DNA from: Marinifaba aquimaris
GTDB taxonomy: Bacteria; Pseudomonadota; Gammaproteobacteria; Enterobacterales; Alteromonadaceae
Assembly (NCBI RefSeq): GCF_013328345.1
Contig: NZ_JABULX010000006.1
Location: forward strand, 62,001-126,000
Direction of reading: 5' to 3'
Length of the DNA stretch: 64,000 bases
Positions within the stretch are counted from its first letter, which is position 1. Each line of letters begins with the position of its first letter. Below the pieces are notes generated by a model. It did not search any database and was not told the DNA's origin. It saw only the letters and a program-made list of their open reading frames with translations. Below are positions 10,506-19,803 of the stretch, one piece after another. A program made the position numbers and the translations under genes.

Positions 10506-11132
10506 TTATTCTTCTATATCAGTCGAGTTGCTTTCTTCTACAGGTTCTGCATCTGTAGTATCAAAAGATGCGAACTGACGATTTTTTAACTGTTGCTCGT
10601 GATCCAAAATATAGGAGTTAACACGACGTTGTTGTTCTTGAATTGATTGACGATTCATTACTGGCGTTGATTGTTCGATGCTAACGGGGTCTAACTGACC
10701 AGCGATTGGTACAGGGGTAAGTTGAGATTGTGGTACTAACGTATCCGTTTGCTCAGTTTGGAAACCCACCACTAAAGCCGCGGCAAATGAAGCAGCTAAG
10801 CCGTATTGCATTAATGGTTTGAACAGTGAAACAACATTATTTGAACGTTCTTTCGTTTCTTCTTGCGCTTCTTGCTTTTCAGAAACAGCAGCTGAGAATT
10901 CTCGGTTAGGTGCTAATACAACAGGTTCCTTTTCGATTGCATCAGCAATGGAATCTGCGATGTCTAAGTGAATTTGCTCTGGCACATCATTGCGCATCAC
11001 ATCACCGATGAGATTATAACGTCCAAACGTATCACTTAACGCCTTGTCTTGCTTTATCTTGTCAATGACATCACCTGATACTTTGTCGTTATCAACCAAA
11101 GCTGACAGCTGTTGTTTAACTTTTTGACTCAT
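10506..11132 (-). CDS. rseA: Anti-sigma-E factor RseA
   Basis: Single-pass inner-membrane anti-sigma factor that holds RpoE inactive until DegS and RseP cleave it. 208 residues: N-terminal sigma-binding domain (KVKQQLSALVDNDKV onwards), a membrane helix at about residues 107-125 (LMQYGLAASFAAALVVGF) and a Gln-rich periplasmic tail for RseB binding. Follows rpoE by 55 bases. Confidence 0.94.
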   Translation of the reverse strand: MSQKVKQQLSALVDNDKVSGDVIDKIKQDKALSDTFGRYNLIGDVMRNDVPEQIHLDIADSIADAIEKEPVVLAPNREFSAAVSEKQEAQEETKERSNNVVSLFKPLMQYGLAASFAAALVVGFQTEQTDTLVPQSQLTPVPIAGQLDPVSIEQSTPVMNRQSIQEQQRRVNSYILDHEQQLKNRQFASFDTTDAEPVEESNSTDIEE

Positions 11133-11187
11133 ACCTACAACTCTTTTGTTAGCGTTTACTGTAAATTTATAATGTATAAAACCTGAA

Positions 11188-11769
11188 TTAAGCTTTGCTT
11201 AATAATGGTTTTAAGTTTTTATCAATTATTTCGCGAGCGCGGAAGATACGCGATCTCACCGTGCCGACAGGACATTCCATAATGTCTGCAATTTCTTCAT
11301 AAGCTAAGCCATCAATTTCACGTAAAGTGATAGCCGTTTTTAAATCATCTGGCAAGTTTTCGATAGTGTCGAAAACTACTTTTTTAATCTCTGAACTCAA
11401 TAACAAGTTCTCTGGTGTTTCTGCTACACGTAAAGCACTTGCGCTATCGATAAATTCAGCTTCATCTACATCGATATCACTGGCCGCTACTCGCTTTTGC
11501 TGAGCGGTAATATAATTTTTCGCACTGTTGACAGCGATGCGGTAAAGCCAAGTATAAAAAGCGCTGTCACCTCGGAAACTAGCGATCGCACGGTAAGCTT
11601 TGATAAAAGCTTCTTGTGCAACATCAGCTACATCTCCAGGCTGCTTTACGTAACGAGAAATCAAGTTGATAACTTTGTGCTGATACTTTTGTACCAACAA
11701 GTTAAAAGCTTGTTTGTCGCCACGTTGAACACGTTCGACTAATTGTTGATCTGTCAATCCGACACTCAT
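11188..11769 (-). CDS. rpoE: RNA polymerase sigma-E factor (extracytoplasmic function)
   Basis: ECF sigma factor for envelope stress. 193 residues from the ATG at 11769 (MSVGLTDQQLVERVQRGDK), typical RpoE length. Sigma region 2 is at about residues 20-90 (YKYQHKV..DVAQEAFIKAYRAI) and region 4 at about 130-185 (LREIDGLAYEEIADIMECPVGTVRSRI). An in-frame start 29 codons further up lies within the sigma-E-type promoter described next, so it cannot be used by that transcript. The operon is therefore likely autoregulated. Confidence 0.95.
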   Translation of the reverse strand: MSVGLTDQQLVERVQRGDKQAFNLLVQKYQHKVINLISRYVKQPGDVADVAQEAFIKAYRAIASFRGDSAFYTWLYRIAVNSAKNYITAQQKRVAASDIDVDEAEFIDSASALRVAETPENLLLSSEIKKVVFDTIENLPDDLKTAITLREIDGLAYEEIADIMECPVGTVRSRIFRAREIIDKNLKPLLSKA

Positions 11770-11837
11770 CTCGAGTCGGTACTCCCCATCTTGTCTTTTA
11801 TAGTTTTTTGAACGCAAGTTTGTCTTAATTCGTATTG

Positions 11838-11864
11838 GTAGACTCCGGCATTTCAAAAAAGTTC
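11838..11864 (-). promoter_or_regulatory. Sigma-E-type autoregulatory promoter of rpoE-rseABC
   Basis: On the minus strand GAACTT (11864-11859) is followed after 15 bases by GTCTAC (11843-11838), close to the sigma-E consensus GGAACTT and GTCnnA. It lies about 70 bases before the rpoE ATG. Match judged by eye. Confidence 0.7.
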
Positions 11865-11907
11865 TAAAAATTTAAAGAAAATGTCAAAATACAGGTAAAT
11901 TTATTAT

Positions 11908-11930
11908 TTTTGATTATCTTTTAATCAAAA
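11908..11930 (+). promoter_or_regulatory. Candidate operator upstream of nadB
   Basis: Perfect inverted repeat TTTGATTA-N5-TAATCAAA, 36 bases before the nadB start, in the divergent rpoE/nadB gap. The half-site resembles but is not the enteric NadR box. A NAD-biosynthesis repressor is a possible binder; the regulator is unknown. Confidence 0.4.
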
Positions 11931-11966
11931 GTTACCTATAACGCTTATTCTAGTTGAAGATGCTAT

Positions 11967-13577
11967 ATGACACAGCAAAAAGTTGAACATAATTGTGATG
12001 TTTTAGTAATTGGTGCCGGTGCTGCAGGATTGACCCTAGCACTAAGGCTTGCAGCCGATGCAAACGTCATTGTTTTAAGCAAAGCCAAATTAAATGAAGG
12101 TTCAACTTATTACGCCCAAGGCGGAATTGCCGCTGTATTTGATGAAAGTGACAGTATTGACTCACATGTCGATGACACTTTAATTGCAGGTGATGGACTT
12201 TGCGAAGAAAAAACGGTTCGTTTCACGGCAGAAAATGCGCGAAAAAGTTTAGAAAACCTCATCAATTATGGTGTGCCTTTTGATAAAGAAACCGATCAAG
12301 ATGGTGAAGAGAAATTTCATTTAACACGCGAAGGTGGTCACAGCCATCGCCGAATTTTGCATGCTGCCGATGCAACAGGTAAAGCGGTGCAAAAAACGTT
12401 AAATAAAGCCGTAGAAGAGCACGATAACATCCACCTGTTTGAACGCTACAATGCTGTTGATTTAATCACGGACAAACATTTAAAACGCGAAGGCAAACAC
12501 TGCTATGGTGCCTATGTGTGGAATCGCAATAGCGAATCAGTTGAAGTGATTAAAGCCAAAACAGTGGTGCTAGCAACAGGTGGAGCCAGTAAGGTTTATC
12601 AGTATACCTCCAACCCAGATATCGCTAGTGGTGACGGTATTGCAATGGCTTGGCGCGCAGGCTGTAAAGTGGCCAATATGGAATTTAACCAATTTCATCC
12701 GACCAGCTTGTATCACCCGGATGCACAAAACTTCTTATTGACCGAAGCACTCAGAGGTGAAGGTGCGGTATTACTTCGCCCTGATGGCACGCGTTTTATG
12801 CCTGACTTTGATGAAAGAGCCGAATTAGCACCAAGAGATGTTGTCGCTCGTGCAATAGATTATGAAATGAAGCGCTTAGGTGCCGACTGCATGTATCTTG
12901 ATATTAGTCATAAAGACAAAGACTTTATCAAAAAACATTTTCCTACTATTTATCGTCAGTGCCGAAAATTAGGTATCAAGATCCACAAAGAGCCTATGCC
13001 AGTTGTTCCTGCCGCACACTATACATGCGGTGGTGTCGTAACTGATTTAAACGGTAAAACCGATTTGGACAATTTATACGCTATCGGCGAAGTGGCTTAC
13101 ACAGGTCTGCACGGTGCTAATCGCATGGCCAGTAACTCGCTGTTAGAGTGCTTAGTGTTTGCCGAATCCGCGGCTACACACATCAACACTAGTCATCAAC
13201 AGGCGCGTGAAGATGTAGACATTCCAGCATGGGATGAAAGCTTAGTGACAAACTCTGACGAAGAAGTAATCATCCAACACAACTGGCACGAGCTAAGATT
13301 ATTTATGTGGGATTATGTTGGTATCGTGCGATCAACTAAGCGCTTAGAACGCGCATTAAGAAGGATCGAACTACTTAATCAAGAAGTACATGACTACTAC
13401 TCTAACTTCAAAGTAAGTAATAACTTACTTGAATTGAGAAACCTACTACAAGTTTCTGAGCTTATAGTAAAATGTGCTATGGAAAGAAAAGAAAGCCGTG
13501 GTCTTCATTACACGCTTGATTACCCTAACCAGCAGGAAAACAGCCAACCTACAGTTTTAACGCCAGGTAATGAGTAA
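11967..13577 (+). CDS. nadB: L-aspartate oxidase
   Basis: FAD enzyme oxidising L-aspartate to iminoaspartate, the first step of de novo NAD synthesis, acting with NadA. 536 residues. Dinucleotide-binding [14 protein letters not shown], then [12 protein letters not shown], the substrate-side [38 protein letters not shown], and the active-site HYTCGGV plus [15 protein letters not shown]. The divergent position next to rpoE is the usual gammaproteobacterial arrangement. nadA is not in this window. Confidence 0.97.
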   Translation: MTQQKVEHNCDVLVIGAGAAGLTLALRLAADANVIVLSKAKLNEGSTYYAQGGIAAVFDESDSIDSHVDDTLIAGDGLCEEKTVRFTAENARKSLENLINYGVPFDKETDQDGEEKFHLTREGGHSHRRILHAADATGKAVQKTLNKAVEEHDNIHLFERYNAVDLITDKHLKREGKHCYGAYVWNRNSESVEVIKAKTVVLATGGASKVYQYTSNPDIASGDGIAMAWRAGCKVANMEFNQFHPTSLYHPDAQNFLLTEALRGEGAVLLRPDGTRFMPDFDERAELAPRDVVARAIDYEMKRLGADCMYLDISHKDKDFIKKHFPTIYRQCRKLGIKIHKEPMPVVPAAHYTCGGVVTDLNGKTDLDNLYAIGEVAYTGLHGANRMASNSLLECLVFAESAATHINTSHQQAREDVDIPAWDESLVTNSDEEVIIQHNWHELRLFMWDYVGIVRSTKRLERALRRIELLNQEVHDYYSNFKVSNNLLELRNLLQVSELIVKCAMERKESRGLHYTLDYPNQQENSQPTVLTPGNE

Positions 13578-13610
13578 CTAACAGCAAGTTACTATTTTGA
13601 GTTGGAACAT

Positions 13611-13647
13611 CTCAGCCGGCACTTAATTTCTTCAAGAGCCGGCTGAG
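13611..13647. terminator. GC-rich hairpin at the nadB/ygfX convergent ends
   Basis: CTCAGCCGGC and GCCGGCTGAG form a perfect 10-bp stem with a 17-base loop, overlapping the ygfX stop and lying 34 bases after the nadB stop. No T-run follows, so it may be a 3'-end stabiliser or weak terminator. Confidence 0.45.
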
Positions 13648-14052
13648 TCTTATGTGACTTTCTGGACTGATTTCAGTTGGCGAAATCAGTAAGTACTCTC
13701 TTCGAGTGCTGAGCACTTTGGTAAATATCAAGCAATACCATCGCCCGACTTTTATCGATTGCGGTGATAAAGTATAGCTATTACCTGACATTAACAAACA
13801 GCCGTTCTCTTGCAGCATTATTTGCTGTTTTTTACGCAAAGAAATGAGTTTTTGGCTATGCAATGTTAACAGCGTGATAGCAACTATGCAGCCAAGGGTG
13901 TACATCGTCGAAAAAGATTGAAGAGCAGAAAAAGAAAGGCCTGAAAAACTCAAGCAATAATATAAAAGTAATAAGTAAGCAGCGGTATTGAGCAATGACC
14001 ACTGCCAACTTGGGGTAAAATTAATCGCGTAAGACGACGCCGTTTTGTTCAT
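13612..14052 (-). CDS. YgfX-family (CptA-like) inner-membrane protein
   Basis: 146-residue protein with two membrane helices near residues 18-36 and 45-64 and a basic cytosolic tail, overlapping the end of sdhE by 32 bases. Position and topology match YgfX, encoded with SdhE (YgfY) in enterobacteria and once proposed to be the toxin CptA acting on FtsZ/MreB. Sequence conservation in this family is low, so the call rests mainly on context. Confidence 0.65.
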   Translation of the reverse strand: MNKTASSYAINFTPSWQWSLLNTAAYLLLLYYCLSFSGLSFSALQSFSTMYTLGCIVAITLLTLHSQKLISLRKKQQIMLQENGCLLMSGNSYTLSPQSIKVGRWYCLIFTKVLSTRREYLLISPTEISPESHIRLSRLLKKLSAG

Positions 14053-14305
14053 GGATGTGTCGAATTAAATTGACGAAGTCAGGATCATCCGGAACTTCGT
14101 GCCCCATAAACCAAGCAAATAACTCTGGGTCATCGCGGGTCAGTAACAGCTTAAATGTCATTTGCTGCTCTACTGAACTGTCTAAGTAATGGTTATCGAT
14201 GTATGGACGTAAAATAACATCGAGCTCCAACATGCCTCTTCGGGCTGCCCAACGTAATCGCGGTAACACTTCTGCTGTATCTTTGATAATTTCGTTTGTA
14301 GACAT
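14021..14305 (-). CDS. sdhE: FAD assembly factor SdhE
   Basis: Small cytosolic protein that promotes covalent flavinylation of succinate dehydrogenase SdhA and fumarate reductase. 94 residues with the defining RGMLELD motif (RGxxE) in the first helix and the LLxxxDPELFAWFMG segment. Divergent from ygfZ, the usual neighbourhood. Confidence 0.92.
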   Translation of the reverse strand: MSTNEIIKDTAEVLPRLRWAARRGMLELDVILRPYIDNHYLDSSVEQQMTFKLLLTRDDPELFAWFMGHEVPDDPDFVNLIRHIHEQNGVVLRD

Positions 14306-14449
14306 ATTTCTCTAACACGGGTTTGAACTACTTAACTGTAGCTAGTTTAACTTAAACTCAAGTTGTCGTCTGATTTATTTATACTCGAGCTTGATGTTCA
14401 ATAATTTGTCCCAATATATAGCAACATGAATTTATAACGTTATACGCTC

Positions 14450-15349
14450 ATGTCTGAAACGCACCCATTGATTATTAAACTCGACAATTTCGGTTCAATT
14501 GGCTTAGTTGGTGAAGATAGCCAAACTTACTTAAACAGCCAAGTTACCTGCGCAGTGAAAGAACTTGCTGAAGATCAAGCTAGCTTTTCTGCTCATACGG
14601 ATGCCAAAGGTAAAAGTTGGTCACACTTTTATTTAGTGCCTATTGGTGATGCACTGCAATTGTTTCAACGTAAAAATACCATTGAACGATCAGCAGGCGA
14701 ATTGAATAAATATGGCGTTTTTTCTAAAACAGACATAACAGATGACAGTGACATACTCGCTTGGTATGCCATTATCAATGCACCTAAAGCACCACTCCAT
14801 CAAGTTTTCAATGAAGACGGTGTTTATAGAGTACAACTTGCCGAACACATCGACCTTATTGCGCTGACACCAGACAGTAAGTTACCCGCTTCTTTGTCAG
14901 AACTCACTCAAGGTGAAGAAGTCGATTTTGAACATGCGCTTATTCAAGCAGGTATTGGCTTTTTACACCAACAACATCAAGTTGAATATGTACCACAAAT
15001 GCTAAACCTGCATGCCTTAGACGGTATAAGCTTTAAGAAAGGTTGTTATATGGGACAAGAAACAATTGCCCGTATGCGCTACCTTGGTAAAAATAAACGC
15101 GCTCTAATGCCTTTTAGTGGCACAGCTACGAGCTTAAAGCTTGATGATACGTTAGAATTAAAGAATGGCGATGCATGGCGACGTGCAGGTACGGTTGTGT
15201 GTTTAGCTCAGAAAGGCGAACAATTTTTTGGTTTAGCCGTTGTTGCAGCAGACATCGCAATTGACAGCCAATTACGAGTAAAGGATGACGATAACAGTCA
15301 GTTATCTTTATCGCCTTTACCTTACTCTCTTGAATACAAGGAATCTTAA
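14450..15349 (+). CDS. ygfZ: tRNA-modifying protein YgfZ (folate-binding, GcvT-like)
   Basis: Folate-dependent protein supporting Fe-S enzymes such as MiaB and therefore tRNA modification. 299 residues. The signature KGCYMGQETIARMRYLGKNKR near residue 195 contains the conserved Cys. Its stop overlaps the slyD ATG by one base, so the two genes appear cotranscribed. Confidence 0.93.
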   Translation: MSETHPLIIKLDNFGSIGLVGEDSQTYLNSQVTCAVKELAEDQASFSAHTDAKGKSWSHFYLVPIGDALQLFQRKNTIERSAGELNKYGVFSKTDITDDSDILAWYAIINAPKAPLHQVFNEDGVYRVQLAEHIDLIALTPDSKLPASLSELTQGEEVDFEHALIQAGIGFLHQQHQVEYVPQMLNLHALDGISFKKGCYMGQETIARMRYLGKNKRALMPFSGTATSLKLDDTLELKNGDAWRRAGTVVCLAQKGEQFFGLAVVAADIAIDSQLRVKDDDNSQLSLSPLPYSLEYKES

Positions 15350-15891
15350 TGAAAATTGCAAATAACACTGTTGTCAGTATGCACTACCTAGTAAAAGACA
15401 GCGAAGGTGTCGACATTGATTCATCATTCGATGGTGCGCCGCTAGAATTTATTCAAGGTACTCGCTTTTTAATTTCAGGCTTAGAAGATAAATTAGTTGG
15501 CCATGAAGCGGGTGACAAGTTCAGTGTTGCAGTGAGTGCCGAAGATGGCTATGGTTTGCGTCACGATACCCTAGTACAAGAAGTACCAAAAACGTTATTC
15601 GAAGGAATTGAAGAAGTATACGTTGGTATGCAGCTAAGAGCCGGTACTGATGAAGGTGAACAAACGGTTATTGTTGTTGATGTAACAGATGAAACGGTGA
15701 CAGTTGATGGAAACCATCCATTAGCTGGTGTTAACCTTGAATTTGACGTTGAAATTGTAGCAGTTCGCCAAGCCACGGAAGAAGAAATTGCCCATGGCCA
15801 CGTTCATGGTGAAGGCGGTTGTGGTAGCCAAGCTGAAGCAGCAGAAGATGATTGTTGCGGCGACTCAAATTGCTCTTCTACAAAACACTAA
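15349..15891 (+). CDS. slyD: FKBP-type peptidyl-prolyl isomerase SlyD
   Basis: Cytosolic prolyl isomerase and chaperone; the metal-binding tail of SlyD delivers nickel to hydrogenase factors in E. coli. 180 residues. FKBP part split by the insert-in-flap domain (GYGLRHDTLVQEVP region), then the HPLAGVNLEFDVEI strand. The C-terminus, HGHVHGEGGCG and DDCCGDSNC plus a last His, is a clear His/Cys metal-binding tail. Starts on the last base of the ygfZ stop. Confidence 0.88.
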   Translation: MKIANNTVVSMHYLVKDSEGVDIDSSFDGAPLEFIQGTRFLISGLEDKLVGHEAGDKFSVAVSAEDGYGLRHDTLVQEVPKTLFEGIEEVYVGMQLRAGTDEGEQTVIVVDVTDETVTVDGNHPLAGVNLEFDVEIVAVRQATEEEIAHGHVHGEGGCGSQAEAAEDDCCGDSNCSSTKH

Positions 15892-15911
15892 ACAATTACA
15901 AAATTTAAGCT

Positions 15912-15938
15912 AAAAAGGGAGCTAAGCTCCCTTTTTTT
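15912..15938 (+). terminator. Terminator after slyD
   Basis: GGGAGC, loop TAA, GCTCCC, then T7, preceded by A5; lies just before the rdgB start. Confidence 0.85.
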
Positions 15939-15952
15939 ATAAGAGAATCGAA

Positions 15953-16549
15953 ATGACTATTGCACAAAAAATTGTTCTAGCAACAGGCAATAAGGGTAAA
16001 GTTAAGGAGCTATCGAAGATCCTTGCACCTTTGAATTTTGAAGTATTACCACAAAGCGAATTTAACGTAGTTGAAGCCGAAGAAACCGGTACAACGTTTG
16101 TCGAAAATGCCATTATCAAAGCAAGAAATGCAGCAAAAGCAACAGGGCTACCTGCCATTGCAGATGATTCTGGTATTGAGGTTGATTACCTAAAGGGTGC
16201 TCCAGGTATTTATTCAGCCCGTTATGCCGGAGAAGGTGCATCTGATAGCGCCAATCTAGAAAAACTACTAACAGAATTAAAAGGCGTGCCTGCTCAAGAT
16301 AGAACCGCTCGCTTTCAGTGCGTCATTGTTTACATGCAGCACGCAGATGACCCAACACCTATTATTTGCCAAGGCAGTTGGGAAGGCACGATCACCGAAG
16401 ACATTTCGGGTGAAAATGGCTTTGGCTATGACCCAATATTCTTCCAACCTGAATTAAACTGTACAGCAGCTGATTTAGCTTATGAGCAAAAAAATGCGAT
16501 GAGTCACCGCGGAAAAGCACTTGCTCAATTAATGGAACAGTTGAAATAA
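15953..16549 (+). CDS. rdgB: dITP/XTP pyrophosphatase
   Basis: Hydrolyses non-canonical purine triphosphates (dITP, XTP) to keep them out of DNA. 198 residues. Opening VLATGNKGKVKEL, the ETGTTFVENAIIKARNAA helix with metal-binding acids, ADDSGIEVDYL, and the C-terminal GFGYDPIFF and MSHRGKAL motifs. Followed with no gap by hemW, a conserved pairing. Confidence 0.96.
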   Translation: MTIAQKIVLATGNKGKVKELSKILAPLNFEVLPQSEFNVVEAEETGTTFVENAIIKARNAAKATGLPAIADDSGIEVDYLKGAPGIYSARYAGEGASDSANLEKLLTELKGVPAQDRTARFQCVIVYMQHADDPTPIICQGSWEGTITEDISGENGFGYDPIFFQPELNCTAADLAYEQKNAMSHRGKALAQLMEQLK

Positions 16550-17716
16550 ATGAAGCTATCCCTGCCCCCGTTAAGTTTATATATTCACATTCCTTGGTGT
16601 GTGCAAAAGTGCCCCTATTGTGACTTCAATTCTCATACCCATAAATCAGAACTGCCTGAAATGGCCTATGTCGCTTGTCTTTTGGATGACTTAAAGCGCG
16701 ATACGCAATACCTTCAAGGAAGAGAAATTGAGAGTATATTCTTCGGTGGTGGGACCCCAAGTATCCTGTCCGTTGAAGCAATAAGCAAGCTCATGATAGG
16801 CGTGAGAAATACGGTTAAGCTAGCTGAAAATTGTGAGATCACATTAGAAGCCAACCCAGGGACAGTCGAAGCAGCTAAGTTTGCAGGATTTAAACAAGCG
16901 GGAATCAACCGCATCTCAATTGGCGTTCAATCGTTACAATCGAGTAAACTTGAAAAGCTAGGTCGCATCCACAACCCTGATGAAGCCTTAAATGCAGCGG
17001 ATTTAGCAACTAACCTTGACCTGAATAGCTTTAATTTAGATTTAATGCACGGTTTACCCGATCAAAGCTTAGAAGATGCCTTGGCCGATTTAACGACTGC
17101 AATTGACAAAAAGCCGCCACACATTAGTTGGTACCAATTGACCATTGAGCCCAATACTTTATTTGGCTCTAAACCTCCTGTTTTACCAGAAGACGAGACG
17201 CTGTGGGCAATTCAAGAGCAAGGGCAAGCGTTATTGGCAAAACATGGTTACGAGCAATATGAAATTTCAGCTTATCGCCAAGTTAACCAAGATGCCTCTA
17301 AAACATTTGACCATCGCTGTCGCCACAACCTTAATTACTGGCGTTATGGTGACTACATAGGTATTGGCTGTGGTGCACACGGTAAAATAACACTAGCCGA
17401 AAGTGGTGAAATTTTAAGAACAGAGAAAGTTAAACACCCAACGGGATACCTGGATTTAACTAAAGATTATTTGTTCAAACAGCATTTAGTTCCGATAGAA
17501 GAAAGGTCCTTTGATTACTTTATTAACCGATGTCGTTTATTTGAACCTATCCCAAAAGCCGAGTTCATTAGCAGAACGGGTTTAACCGAACAAGATATTG
17601 AACCATTTATCAATCAGGCCGTATCAAAAGGATTGATGGAAAATACGGAAAAAAACTGGCAAGTCACATCGCAAGGCTATAGGTATTTAAATGAGCTGTT
17701 GTCAATGCTACTCTAA
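16550..17716 (+). CDS. hemW: Haem chaperone HemW (radical SAM)
   Basis: Related to coproporphyrinogen III dehydrogenase HemN but acts as a haem-binding chaperone. 388 residues. The radical-SAM cluster motif is CVQKCPYCDF, followed by FFGGGTPSIL, EANPGT and the GVQSL strand. The shorter Cys spacing without the extra HemN Cys supports HemW. Its ATG follows the rdgB stop directly. Confidence 0.93.
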   Translation: MKLSLPPLSLYIHIPWCVQKCPYCDFNSHTHKSELPEMAYVACLLDDLKRDTQYLQGREIESIFFGGGTPSILSVEAISKLMIGVRNTVKLAENCEITLEANPGTVEAAKFAGFKQAGINRISIGVQSLQSSKLEKLGRIHNPDEALNAADLATNLDLNSFNLDLMHGLPDQSLEDALADLTTAIDKKPPHISWYQLTIEPNTLFGSKPPVLPEDETLWAIQEQGQALLAKHGYEQYEISAYRQVNQDASKTFDHRCRHNLNYWRYGDYIGIGCGAHGKITLAESGEILRTEKVKHPTGYLDLTKDYLFKQHLVPIEERSFDYFINRCRLFEPIPKAEFISRTGLTEQDIEPFINQAVSKGLMENTEKNWQVTSQGYRYLNELLSMLL

Positions 17717-17824
17717 GCGAGTTGCTATAGCCTAGCGCTAATACATAAATAATAAATAAGCGTGTTATAAAAATAAGAATTACCACTTACACGCATCCTT
17801 TTAGAACAAATATTAGGAAGCACT

Positions 17825-19735
17825 ATGAAATTAAAACTATCAGCGATTGCCGCTTCGATTTTATTCATCACAGCTTGTGGTGAAGCACCTAAATCAGCTT
17901 CAACTGCTGCACCTGCTGCACCTGCTGCGAAAACACCATTGGCGACACCAGAGCAAATTGCTGAAGAATCAGCTAAAGCTAGCCAACTTTTCGATACCAT
18001 TTTTGAAGAGCAATTAGCTAGAAGCCCAATGGGCCTTGCTTACATGGGCCGTAAAACAGACAACGACAAGTGGGATAACTTAACAGAAAGCTATGAGTTA
18101 GAAACTCAAACGCTATACAAGAAACATTTAATGCTATTAAAGCAGTTAGATTTATCTAAGTTAGACGAAAACACACAAGTTAGTTACCGCTTATTACGTC
18201 AACAGCTTGAAGAAGAAATTGAAGATTTCAAATGGCGTTTGTACGACTACCCTGTCAATCAAATGTTTGGTTACCATTCAAGTGTTCCTTCATTACTGAT
18301 CAACCAACACTCAGTTGACTCTAAACACGATGCACAGGCTTACATCACTCGTTTAAACCGCATTCCTAACTTTTTCGACCAGTTAATTCACGGTTTAGAA
18401 CAACGTGCAGAAGCAGGGATCATTGCGCCTAAATTTGTCTTCCCACATGTTATACGCGACAGTCAAAACATCTTAAAAGGGTACCCGTTTGAAAAAGACG
18501 CAGAAGACAGCACTATCTATGCTGATTTCAAAGCTAAGGTGACTAAGTTATTCCCTAATGCAACCGCTGGTGGAGAAACAGGTCAAACGGCACGTTCTGC
18601 TGGCAATATTGAGCAACAACAACTCAATGCATTTTTACAAGCGGCAGAAAAAGCGCTTTTAGAGTCGGTTAAACCTGCTTATGAAAAACTCATCGCTCAC
18701 CTTGGACAATTAGAGAAAAAAGCGGATACCCAAGATGGTGTATGGAAATTCCCAGAAGGTGAAGCGTTTTATAATGTTGAGCTTAAACGCACAACAACAA
18801 CTGATCTAACGGCAGAAGAAATTCACAACATTGGTTTAGCTGAAGTTGAACGTATTCACAACGAAATGCGCGCCATTAAAGAAAAAGTCGGCTTTGAAGG
18901 TGACTTGAAAGCCTTTATGACGTTCATGCGTGAAGATGACCAATTTTACTACCCAGATACAGAAGAAGGTCGAGCTAAGTATTTAGCAGAGGCAACAGCG
19001 TTAATCGATAACATGAAAACGCGCCTAGACGAGTTATTCATTACTAAACCAAAAGCTGAGTTACACGTTAAAGCAGTTGAGGCTTTTCGTGAGCAATCGG
19101 CTGGTAAAGCTTTCTATCAGCAGCCCGCTGAAGATGGTTCTCGCCCAGGTCTTTACTATGCCAACCTTTATCGCATGAAAGATATGCCAACTTACCAAAT
19201 GGAAGCCCTAGCCTATCACGAAGGCCTTCCTGGTCATCACATGCAAATCGCAATCTCTCAAGAGCTAGAAAATATGCCTAAGTTCCGTCGTTTCGGTGGT
19301 TACACTGCCTATATTGAAGGTTGGGGCTTATATTCTGAGCTAGTACCAAAAGAAATTGGTTTATACGAAGACCCTTATTCAGACTTTGGCCGTTTAGCTA
19401 TGGAACTATGGCGCGCTTGTCGATTAGTTGTCGATACAGGTATTCACGCAATGAAGTGGACGCGTGATGAAGGTATTGAATACTACGCGCAAAATACACC
19501 TAACCCAAGAACGGATGCCGTTAAAATGGTTGAGCGTCATGTAGTGATGCCATCACAAGCAACAGCTTACAAAGTGGGTATGATCAAGATCTTAGAATTA
19601 AGAGAAAGCGCTAAAGCTAAACTTGGTGATAAGTTTGATATCCGTCAGTTCCATGATGTAGTTCTGAAAAACGGTGCAGTACCACTTAATGTATTGGAAA
19701 AGAATGTTGATGCTTGGGTAGCAAGTAAAGCCTAA
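17825..19735 (+). CDS. DUF885 family lipoprotein, probable zinc peptidase
   Basis: 636 residues. Signal peptide with lipobox ITAC (Cys at about residue 18) and an Ala/Pro-rich linker, so it is anchored to a membrane facing the periplasm. The C-terminal half contains YHEGLPGHHMQ (HExxH-like zinc site with an extra His) and YIEGWGLYSE, both hallmarks of DUF885. Members are predicted metallopeptidases; substrate unknown. Monocistronic, with its own terminator. Confidence 0.82.
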   Translation: MKLKLSAIAASILFITACGEAPKSASTAAPAAPAAKTPLATPEQIAEESAKASQLFDTIFEEQLARSPMGLAYMGRKTDNDKWDNLTESYELETQTLYKKHLMLLKQLDLSKLDENTQVSYRLLRQQLEEEIEDFKWRLYDYPVNQMFGYHSSVPSLLINQHSVDSKHDAQAYITRLNRIPNFFDQLIHGLEQRAEAGIIAPKFVFPHVIRDSQNILKGYPFEKDAEDSTIYADFKAKVTKLFPNATAGGETGQTARSAGNIEQQQLNAFLQAAEKALLESVKPAYEKLIAHLGQLEKKADTQDGVWKFPEGEAFYNVELKRTTTTDLTAEEIHNIGLAEVERIHNEMRAIKEKVGFEGDLKAFMTFMREDDQFYYPDTEEGRAKYLAEATALIDNMKTRLDELFITKPKAELHVKAVEAFREQSAGKAFYQQPAEDGSRPGLYYANLYRMKDMPTYQMEALAYHEGLPGHHMQIAISQELENMPKFRRFGGYTAYIEGWGLYSELVPKEIGLYEDPYSDFGRLAMELWRACRLVVDTGIHAMKWTRDEGIEYYAQNTPNPRTDAVKMVERHVVMPSQATAYKVGMIKILELRESAKAKLGDKFDIRQFHDVVLKNGAVPLNVLEKNVDAWVASKA

Positions 19736-19760
19736 CTTGCTCACAGCATTTAAATCACTA

Positions 19761-19792
19761 AAATAAAGCCACATTTTGTGGCTTTATTTTTT
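19761..19792 (+). terminator. Terminator after the DUF885 gene
   Basis: AAATAAAGCCAC, loop ATTTT, GTGGCTTTATTT: a 12-bp perfect stem ending in further T residues. Confidence 0.88.
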
Positions 19793-19803
19793 CCTACTTT
19801 ACT

